Origin: Streptomyces sp. NBC_01381
GTDB lineage: Bacteria; Actinomycetota; Actinomycetes; Streptomycetales; Streptomycetaceae
NCBI RefSeq assembly: GCF_026340305.1
Contig: NZ_JAPEPI010000001.1
Span: 1,612,001-1,676,000, forward strand
Length of the DNA: 64,000 bases
Direction: 5' to 3'
Made by a program: the position numbers and the translations under genes. Positions 18,024 to 24,226 of this stretch are shown here, piece by piece; positions within the stretch are counted from its first letter, which is position 1; the number at the start of each line of letters is the position of its first letter. The notes beneath the pieces are model-generated. The model ran no database searches and was not told where the DNA came from. It worked only from the letters and a program-made list of their open reading frames with translations.

Positions 18024-18251
18024 ATGAGCACCGCCCCCGCCCCCGAACCGCGCGATCCGAAGGAATCGGAGACCCCGGAGGGTTCCACGGCGCCGAAGAA
18101 GCCGAAGAGCGCCCTGGTCTTCGACGACCCCCTGTCGCAGCAGTCTTCGGACGACACGGACCGCGGGTGGGGCGAGCGGCCTCCGGTCGGCGGCGACAGC
18201 GCCGCCGACCTGGCGCGCTTCCTCGACGAGAAGCCGCCCCACCACCTCTGA
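18024..18251 (+). CDS. small acidic conserved hypothetical protein
   Basis: This hydrophilic 75-aa protein has a Pro/Glu-rich disordered N-terminus and a KPKSALVFDDPLSQQSSDDTDRGWGERP core, ending DLARFLDEKPPHHL. No domain is recognised. The DRGWGER and ARFL.EKP motifs are of the kind seen in short Streptomyces proteins of unknown role. The ATG at 18024 fits the coding bias; upstream in the same frame is the shadow of pflA. It converges on mscL. Confidence 0.7.
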   Translation: MSTAPAPEPRDPKESETPEGSTAPKKPKSALVFDDPLSQQSSDDTDRGWGERPPVGGDSAADLARFLDEKPPHHL

Positions 18252-18267
18252 GCCCTCGCTAGGGCTC
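18250..18267. terminator. bidirectional hairpin overlapping both stop codons
   Basis: GAGCCCT-CGCT-AGGGCTC is a perfect 7-bp stem with a 4-base loop. It includes part of the TGA of the upstream small gene and the stop codon of mscL. Confidence 0.55.
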
Positions 18268-18738
18268 GCTGTGCCCAGAGCCGCGCTGCGCCACCAGGGC
18301 GTCGCGGATCTCCTTCAGAACCTCCAGCTCGGACAGTTCGACAACCTCCTGCGTGCCTTCCTTGGCGGCCTTCCGCGCCGCCTGCTTGGCCAGGTACTTG
18401 GCCATGGGAAGCACCATCAGGAAGTAGACGACGGCCGCGGTGATCACGAAGCTGAGGGTCGCGCTGAGAACCGAGCCCCACATGATCGGGATGCCGCTCT
18501 CGACCGTCCCGTCGGGCTTCATGACGCACGGGGCCTTGAGGCACGAGCTGTAGTGGTCGAGATCCTTCGTCCCGAAGGCACCGACCAGCGGGTTGATGAC
18601 GCCCTTCACCACCGAGTTCACGATGTTCGTGAACGCGGCGCCGATGACCACCGCGACCGCCAGGTCGACGACGTTGCCGCGCATCAGGAAGGCCTTGAAG
18701 CCCTCCCAGAGACCCGGTTCCTTCTTCTCGCTCACCAC
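18259..18738 (-). CDS. mscL: large-conductance mechanosensitive channel
   Basis: A protein of 159 aa that opens under membrane tension to release solutes during osmotic downshock. It begins with the amphipathic N-terminal segment [27 protein letters not shown], the MscL signature containing the pore-lining helix TM1 (residues about 18-45). A periplasmic loop with two cysteines (SSCLKAPC) follows, then TM2 (about 95-118) and a cytoplasmic helix. The loop is longer than in E. coli. Start is one of two consecutive GTG codons (18738 or 18735), with AAAGG upstream. The homopentamer sits in the plasma membrane. Confidence 0.93.
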   Translation of the reverse strand: MVSEKKEPGLWEGFKAFLMRGNVVDLAVAVVIGAAFTNIVNSVVKGVINPLVGAFGTKDLDHYSSCLKAPCVMKPDGTVESGIPIMWGSVLSATLSFVITAAVVYFLMVLPMAKYLAKQAARKAAKEGTQEVVELSELEVLKEIRDALVAQRGSGHSEP

Positions 18739-18873
18739 GAGGCCTTTCGTTGCACATGCAGGTCGTAAAACAGACAGCTTCGCAACCTACGGCAGCGCCC
18801 GGCGGGCCTGTCCAATTGGGCACATCGAACGAGCTACGTGACCGCATGTCAGTGCAGCTGCACACGTCATGAA

Positions 18874-19464
18874 TCAGCACAACGTCACCGCCAGGCGCGC
18901 ACTCGCCCCCGCGCCGGCCAGCCGCGCGGCCGTCGCCCGCGGTACGGAGAGCACCACCAACGCCCCGCCCTCCGCAGCGCTTTCGGCCCCGTCGTCCGGC
19001 TCGGGCACCTCGGCCACCCTGGCGCCGGCAGCCACCACCCGCGGTGCGCCGCCTCCCGCCGTCGAGCCGTCGGCGGCGACGACGTCGACCCGGTCCCCGC
19101 GGTGCAGCAGCCGCACCGTCGCCGCGTCCGCGATCCGCACGGGAGCCGTCACCAGAGCGGCGGCCCGTTCGCGCGAGGGCGCGGCGGCAGCGGACGGCTG
19201 ACCCTGCGGCCGCACCCGCTCGGCGTCCCGAGGCCCGGCGGCCACGAGCGCGGCGGCGGTCATCGCCAGCCCCGCGGCCATGGCGCGCCGTCTGTGCCGC
19301 AGCAGCCGTCGCAGCCGGTGCCGCCCGCCGCGTACCCGAACGGGAGCGAAGTGCGGCACCTGGCAGCCGTCGGCCGGCCGGTGGACCTGGAGCTCGGGCT
19401 GCGACGGGGAATGGGACTGCGAGTGAGACTGGGGCTGTGAACGGACTGGGATCACGACGACCAC
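18874..19464 (-). CDS. SAF-domain protein (RcpC/CpaB-like pilus assembly family)
   Basis: The 196-aa protein has a basic N-terminal region rich in Ser/Gln/His, and a single membrane helix (AMAAGLAMTAAALVAAGP, about residues 62-80). The extracytoplasmic domain resembles SAF/RcpC: APVRIADAATVRLLHRGDRVDVVAA followed by a VVAAGARVAEVPE segment. RcpC/CpaB proteins belong to Flp/Tad pilus assembly, but no pilus genes are nearby, so the role here is open. The GTG start at 19464 has only a weak ribosome-binding site; GTG at 19455 is possible. Confidence 0.65.
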   Translation of the reverse strand: MVVVIPVRSQPQSHSQSHSPSQPELQVHRPADGCQVPHFAPVRVRGGRHRLRRLLRHRRRAMAAGLAMTAAALVAAGPRDAERVRPQGQPSAAAAPSRERAAALVTAPVRIADAATVRLLHRGDRVDVVAADGSTAGGGAPRVVAAGARVAEVPEPDDGAESAAEGGALVVLSVPRATAARLAGAGASARLAVTLC

Positions 19465-19591
19465 CGCCTGCGACGAGAGATATGAGCTTGGCTTCCGCTC
19501 TCACGATGCAGGCCCGCGCCGATTCCCGCTGAGCCCCGTGTACTACTCGCCGGTTGTGGACAACTCCCTCACCCGAAGGGGAAGTTCCGCC

Positions 19592-20443
19592 TCAAGGCAG
19601 CCGGATCCCCGGGTCCATCCCACCCAGCGCCCCCGCACACAAACAGTCCCGCTCGCCCTCCGCCGGCAGCCCCGCCACCGCGTCGAAAAGCACCGACCGC
19701 AGCCGGTCCACGTTCGCCGCGAACACCTGCAAGACCTCGTCGTGCGAGACGCCCTCGCCGCTCTCCGCCCCCGCATCGAGATCCGTGACCAGCGTCAACG
19801 ACGTGTAGCAGAGCTCCAGTTCACGGGCGAGGATCGCCTCGGGATGCCCGGTCATGCCCACCACCGACCAGCCCTGCGCCGCGTGCCAGCGCGACTCCGC
19901 ACGGGTCGAGAACCGCGGCCCCTCGATCACCACCAGCGCCCCGCCGTCCACCGGCTCCCAGTCACGACCGCGCGCCGCCTTCAGCGCGGCGCTGCGCCCA
20001 GCCGGACAGTACGGGTCGGCAAGGGACACGTGCACGACGTTCGGAATGCTGCCGTCCGCGAGCGGGACCCCGTCGAAGAACGTCTGCGTACGGGCCTTCG
20101 TGCGGTCCACGAGCTGGTCGGGCACCAGCAGCGTCCCGGGCCCGAACTCGGGACGGAGCCCGCCCACCGCACACGGCCCGAGGACCTGTCGTACGCCCAC
20201 GGAGCGCAACGCCCAGAGATTGGCGCGGTAGTTGATGCGGTGCGGCGGCAGATGGTGCCCGCGGCCGTGCCGGGGCAGGAAGGCGACCCGCCGCCCGGCG
20301 ATCTCACCGAGGAAGAGGGAGTCGCTCGGCGCCCCGTAGGGGGTGTCGACCTGGAGTTCGGTCACGTTGTCGAGGAAGGAGTAGAAGCCCGAGCCGCCGA
20401 TGACACCGATGTCGGCCCGCGTCGCGTTCGCCGTTTTCGCCAT
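19592..20443 (-). CDS. mtnP: S-methyl-5'-thioadenosine phosphorylase family protein
   Basis: This 283-aa purine-nucleoside-phosphorylase superfamily enzyme cleaves methylthioadenosine (or a related nucleoside) with phosphate in methionine salvage. It has the N-terminal IGVIGGSGFY phosphate loop, the RHGRGH motif and the HRINYRAN segment. The substrate-binding region is VVIEGPRFSTRAES followed by GMTGHPEA. The MTAP-specific cysteines are not obvious, so inosine or guanosine specificity is possible. The ATG at 20443 gives MAKTAN; a TTG/ATG start at 20452 is the alternative. It lies downstream of the CIRCE-controlled fmdB gene, separated by a strong hairpin. Confidence 0.87.
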   Translation of the reverse strand: MAKTANATRADIGVIGGSGFYSFLDNVTELQVDTPYGAPSDSLFLGEIAGRRVAFLPRHGRGHHLPPHRINYRANLWALRSVGVRQVLGPCAVGGLRPEFGPGTLLVPDQLVDRTKARTQTFFDGVPLADGSIPNVVHVSLADPYCPAGRSAALKAARGRDWEPVDGGALVVIEGPRFSTRAESRWHAAQGWSVVGMTGHPEAILARELELCYTSLTLVTDLDAGAESGEGVSHDEVLQVFAANVDRLRSVLFDAVAGLPAEGERDCLCAGALGGMDPGIRLP

Positions 20444-20476
20444 GTCCAGCACAGTAGCCGGGCGGTGGTACGCCGA

Positions 20477-20506
20477 GGTCCCCGCCGTCGGAAGACGGCG
20501 GGGACC
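20477..20506. terminator. strong hairpin between fmdB-like gene and mtnP
   Basis: GGTCCCCGCCGTC and its exact complement form a 13-bp stem with a GGAA loop. There is no U-tract. It could terminate or attenuate transcription from the CIRCE-controlled promoter before mtnP. Confidence 0.55.
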
Positions 20507-20527
20507 TGGAAGAAAGGCGTGGTGGGC

Positions 20528-20872
20528 CTAGGCGGCCGACGAGCCGGCGGACGACCCCGAGGACGAGGTCGACGCGGAGCCGGACGACTTGGAGTCCGAC
20601 GAGGAGGACGAAGAAGACGACGAAGCGGTCGACGCGGACTTGGAGTCCGACGACTTCGACGCCGACGTCGACGACGGCGTGCTGCTCGACGAGGAGCCGC
20701 GGCTGTCGTTGCGGTAGAAGCCGGAGCCCTTGAAGACGATGCCGACGGCCGAGAACACCTTCTTGAGGCGTCCGTCGCAGCCGGGGCACACGGTCAGGGC
20801 GTCATCGGTGAACTTCTGCACCGCCTCGAGGCCCTCGCCGCACTCGGTGCACTGGTACTGGTACGTCGGCAC
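20528..20872 (-). CDS. FmdB-family zinc ribbon protein with disordered Ser/Asp tail (Ruc-like)
   Basis: The protein is 114 aa. The N-terminal zinc ribbon (residues 1-45) starts MPTYQYQCTECGEG and has a second C-P-G-C pair, giving four Zn-binding cysteines. The rest (about residues 58-114) is almost wholly Ser, Asp, Lys and Ala, so disordered. This architecture matches mycobacterial Rv0991c/Ruc, a redox-regulated chaperone controlled by HrcA. The GTG start at 20872 has AGGAGG upstream. A CIRCE element lies just 5' of the gene, which supports a heat-shock role. mtnP follows on the same strand. Confidence 0.85.
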   Translation of the reverse strand: MPTYQYQCTECGEGLEAVQKFTDDALTVCPGCDGRLKKVFSAVGIVFKGSGFYRNDSRGSSSSSTPSSTSASKSSDSKSASTASSSSSSSSSDSKSSGSASTSSSGSSAGSSAA

Positions 20873-20882
20873 TTGCTTCCTC

Positions 20883-20909
20883 CTGGCACTCTCACTCGAT
20901 GAGTGCTAA
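20883..20909. promoter_or_regulatory. CIRCE element (HrcA operator)
   Basis: CTGGCACTC (20883-20891), a 9-base spacer and GAGTGCTAA (20901-20909). The CIRCE consensus is TTAGCACTC-N9-GAGTGCTAA: the right arm is perfect, the left arm matches 7 of 9, and the spacing is exact. It lies 11-37 bases upstream of the zinc-ribbon start codon, overlapping its expected 5' leader. Confidence 0.85.
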
Positions 20910-20939
20910 CGACGGTCCATAGTGACGTATTCCGCGAGA

Positions 20940-22205
20940 TCAGTCCACCGTGACCGGCTCGCGGTGACCGACGCCACGCGCCACCGTCCGTCCGACGGAC
21001 CGGGGTGCGAGCCGTGAACGCAGGGCGAGCAGCACCACCAGGGCCAGCGCCGTACCGCCCAGCGGCACCAGGAATCCGGCGCCGTCCCACAGGCGGTCCT
21101 CCAGCTGTCCGGCCACCGTGACGGCGGCCGCCTGGCCGAGCGCGACGGCGCCCGTCAGCCAGGTGAAGGCCTCGGTGCGGCCGGTCGGCGCCACCAGCTT
21201 GTCCACCAGCGTGTAGCCGGTGATCAGCGCCGGAGCGATGCAGACACCCACCAGGAGGCCGAGCCCGGCGAGCAGCACCACGGAGTGCATGGCCCAGAGC
21301 CCGGAGGCCATCAGCGTCAGCGCCGCGTACGCGACGACGAGGCGCCGCTGCGGGGCGATCTTCCAGGCGATGGCACCGCAGGCGAGGCCGGAGAGCATGT
21401 TGCCCGCCGCGAAGGTGCCGTAGAGGACACCGTTCAGGCCGGGCTCGCCGATCGACTCGGTGAAGGCTGCAAGGGCGACCTGCATGCCGCCGAAGACGGC
21501 GCCGATGCCCAGGAAGGTGACGATCAGGACCCGCACTCCGGGGACCCGCAGCGCGGAGACGTGCTCCACGCGCGCGTGCTCGTCACGCGGGGCGGGCTTG
21601 GGCTGGGTGCTCTTCTGTGCCGCGAACAGCAGGCCGCCGACCAGGGTGAGGCCGGCCTCCGTGAAGAGTCCCGCCGACGGGTCGATGGTGGTGCACAGCG
21701 CGGTGGCGAAGAGCGGGCCGAGGACGAACGTCAGCTCGTCCGTGACGGACTCGAAGGCGGCCGCCGTGCTGGCGAGCGGGGAGTCCTGGAGCTTGACGCC
21801 CCAGCGGGCCCGCACCATGGGGCCGATCTGCGGCGTGGAGGCGCCGGTGGGCACCGCCGCGACGAACAGGGCCCACAAGGGGGCGTCCGACAGCGCGAGC
21901 AGCGTCAGGGAGAGCACCGACACGGTGTGGATGAGCACGCCGGGCACCAGTACGGCCCGCTGGCCGAACCGGTCGGCGAGCTTGCCGCTGAAGGGGGCGA
22001 ACACCGCCATGGAGACGCCGGTGACGGCCGAGACGGCGCCCGCGGCGCCGTAGGAGCCGGTGGTGTGCTGCACCAGCAGGACGATGGAGATGGTCAGCAT
22101 CGCGAAGGGCTGGCGTGCCGCGAAGCCGGGCAGGAGAAACGTCCAGGCGCCGCGGGTGCGCAGCAGCTGTCCGTATCCGGGGCGGGAGGTGACCGTGGAT
22201 GCCAC
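20940..22205 (-). CDS. MFS transporter
   Basis: This 421-aa permease has about 12 membrane helices. It begins near VASTVTSRPGYGQLLRTRGAWTFLLPGF, and the MFS loop 2-3 motif appears as GKLADRFGQRA. A second set of helices follows a charged central loop (KSTQPKPAPRDEHARVEHVS). The substrate cannot be inferred. The GTG at 22205 has GAAAGG upstream; the longer frame to 22319 would add an unlikely Arg-rich segment. It is upstream of the CIRCE/fmdB unit on the same strand, with a separate promoter expected for that unit. Confidence 0.85.
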   Translation of the reverse strand: MASTVTSRPGYGQLLRTRGAWTFLLPGFAARQPFAMLTISIVLLVQHTTGSYGAAGAVSAVTGVSMAVFAPFSGKLADRFGQRAVLVPGVLIHTVSVLSLTLLALSDAPLWALFVAAVPTGASTPQIGPMVRARWGVKLQDSPLASTAAAFESVTDELTFVLGPLFATALCTTIDPSAGLFTEAGLTLVGGLLFAAQKSTQPKPAPRDEHARVEHVSALRVPGVRVLIVTFLGIGAVFGGMQVALAAFTESIGEPGLNGVLYGTFAAGNMLSGLACGAIAWKIAPQRRLVVAYAALTLMASGLWAMHSVVLLAGLGLLVGVCIAPALITGYTLVDKLVAPTGRTEAFTWLTGAVALGQAAAVTVAGQLEDRLWDGAGFLVPLGGTALALVVLLALRSRLAPRSVGRTVARGVGHREPVTVD

Positions 22206-22471
22206 GGCCCGTGCCTTTCTGCCGCCTGGTAGCGCGGCCCCCTTTTCAGGGCGACGGCGCCGAGAGCTGTCCTCTTGCGCGGAACTGCGGTAGATACCGG
22301 TTGCCCACTGCGAGGACACGCGGCCGCCATACGGTCGGCGCCAGCTCTGCGTCAGACAGAGTTGGTTCGATCAGTTGGTTCAGACATGATCGATCGCTTC
22401 AGATCATGTGCGCCTTCATCGTACAGGGATCAGGCGTATCAAGCCTGCGAATACGGAGAATGAGGCGCCCG

Positions 22472-23992
22472 TCACCTGCGATTGCCCCGCCCGTCCGGTT
22501 CCTGGTCGCTCGTTCCCAGCCAGCCGGCCAGCTTTCCGCCCTGTCCGACCGCACGCAGCCGCTGCTCCGCGGCGTCGCGCACCGGGTCGGTGGCCACCAC
22601 CAGGAGCTCGTCCCAGCGGCGCAGCACGGTCGTGGGCAGCGGCACAAAGGATTCGCCGTCCCGTACGACCAGCGTGACCGCGGCCCCGGCGGGCAGCCGC
22701 AGCTCGGCCACCTCGACGCCGTGCATCCGCGAGCCCTTGGGGATCGCCACCGAGAGCAGATGCCCGCGCAGGCGCTCCAGGGGCGCCGATTCGATGCCCA
22801 GGTCGGCGGCGCCCGTGGAGTCGCCCAGGCGCAGCTTCTTGGCCAGCCACGGCAGCGTAGGACCCTGGATGAGGGTGTAGACGACGACCAGGACGAAGAC
22901 GATGTTGAAGATCCGCTGGCTGTCGTCGACGCCGTTCACCATGGGGATGGTGGCGAGGATGATGGGCACGGCGCCGCGCAGGCCCGCCCAGGACATCAGG
23001 GCCTTCTCCTGCCAGGGCAGGCGGAACGGCAGCAGGGCGATCGCGACTTCCAGAGGTCTGGCCACCACGGTCAGGACCAGGCCGATGACGATCGCGGGCC
23101 AGGTGTCGTCGAGCAGATCGTGCGGGGTGACCAGCAGGCCGAGCAGGACGAACATGCCGATCTGGGCGATCCAGCCGAGCCCTTCGGCGAAGCCGCGGGT
23201 GGCCGGCCAGTGCGGCAGCTTGGCGTTGCCGAGGACCATCGAGGCGAGGTAGACGGCGAGGAATCCACTGCCGTGCGCCATGGCGCCGGCCGCGTACGCC
23301 GTGACCGCGATGGCGAGGACGGCGATGGGGTAGAGGCCGGAGGCGGGCAGCGCCACGTGCCGCAGGCCGTAGGCGCCGAGCCAGCCCACCGCGATGCCGA
23401 TCGCCGCACCGATCGCAAGCTCCAGGGCGATCTCGCCGATGAGGACGTACCAGTGCTCCACGGGGCCCGCTGTGGAGAACGCCACGACCAGGATCACCAC
23501 AGGGGCGTCGTTGAACCCCGACTCGGCTTCCAGGATGCCCGTCACGCGTGAGGGCAGCGGCACCTTCCGCAGCACGGAGAAGACCGCCGCCGCGTCCGTC
23601 GAGGAGACCACCGCGCCGATGATGAGCGCCTGCCGCCACTCAAGGCCGACCAAGTAGTGGGCGGCGGCGGCCGTCACGCCGACGCTCACCGCGACGCCCA
23701 CCGTCGAGAGCGCGGCGGCCGCCGGAAGGGCCGGCTTGATCTCTTTCCACTTCGTGCCCAGACCGCCCTCGGCGAGGATCACGACCAGCGCCGCATAGCC
23801 GATGACCTGCGTCAACTCGGCATTGTTGAAGGTGACGTTGCCGATGCCGTCCTGGCCGATCGCAACGCCGATGCCGAGGTAGAGGAGCAGGCTGGGGAGC
23901 CCACTGCGCGACGAGATCCGGACCGCCGCGACCGCGACGAGCAGGACGAGCGAGCAGATGAGCAGAAGCTGGTTGAGATCGTGGACAGTCAG
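22472..23992 (-). CDS. cation/proton antiporter (NhaP/CvrA, CPA1-type) with probable CTG start
   Basis: A 506-aa protein with about 12 membrane helices (residues 5-385) and a cytoplasmic C-terminal TrkA_C-like domain (about 410-490, GAAVTLVVRDGESFVPLPTT). The helix-5/6 region has SSTDAAAVFS, the ND/TD-type motif of CPA antiporters, and GFNDAPVVI. It should exchange K+ or Na+ for protons. The frame from the first ATG/GTG/TTG codon (TTG, 23815) would lose the first two helices. The CTG at 23992 lies 8 bases after the perfect site GGAGGAAGG and gives the family N-terminus (TVHDLNQLLLICSLV), so I use it. Confidence 0.85.
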   Translation of the reverse strand: MTVHDLNQLLLICSLVLLVAVAAVRISSRSGLPSLLLYLGIGVAIGQDGIGNVTFNNAELTQVIGYAALVVILAEGGLGTKWKEIKPALPAAAALSTVGVAVSVGVTAAAAHYLVGLEWRQALIIGAVVSSTDAAAVFSVLRKVPLPSRVTGILEAESGFNDAPVVILVVAFSTAGPVEHWYVLIGEIALELAIGAAIGIAVGWLGAYGLRHVALPASGLYPIAVLAIAVTAYAAGAMAHGSGFLAVYLASMVLGNAKLPHWPATRGFAEGLGWIAQIGMFVLLGLLVTPHDLLDDTWPAIVIGLVLTVVARPLEVAIALLPFRLPWQEKALMSWAGLRGAVPIILATIPMVNGVDDSQRIFNIVFVLVVVYTLIQGPTLPWLAKKLRLGDSTGAADLGIESAPLERLRGHLLSVAIPKGSRMHGVEVAELRLPAGAAVTLVVRDGESFVPLPTTVLRRWDELLVVATDPVRDAAEQRLRAVGQGGKLAGWLGTSDQEPDGRGNRR

Positions 23993-24015
23993 GGGCCGTT
24001 CCTTCCTCCGTGCTA

Positions 24016-24055
24016 GCCAAGTACTTCGTCACCTAGGCCAAGTACTTCGTTACCT
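24016..24055. repeat. two 19-bp direct repeats upstream of the antiporter gene
   Basis: The sequence GCCAAGTACTTCGTNACCT occurs at 24016-24034 and 24037-24055, differing at one base. The 21-base period is two helical turns. Each copy contains the palindrome AAGTACTT. They lie 24-63 bases upstream of the antiporter start and look like paired operator half-sites or operators. Confidence 0.7.
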
Positions 24056-24226
24056 TACCTAATTGTTAACGCTTCCTTGATGCCCTCGAACGCCTATCCG
24101 GTGCGTCGCGATGTAGGTTCCTGACTCCGCGTCCGAGGCCGTAGTGCCCTGCGCCTATGGTTGCTCCAGCGCTCCCACCACCGCCCAGCCGGCACTGCCG
24201 CTCGCGTAAGGACAGCAAGGACAGCG

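Noticed and set aside
11780..19504. A very long open frame (over 2500 codons) on the minus strand
   Set aside because: It crosses several real genes on both strands and is composed of Arg/Gly/Ala-rich shadow peptide, as expected from high G/C at third positions.
24044..24076. Iron-box (DmdR/IdeR) near the antiporter promoter
   Set aside because: Only the left half resembles the consensus; about 10 of 19 positions match.
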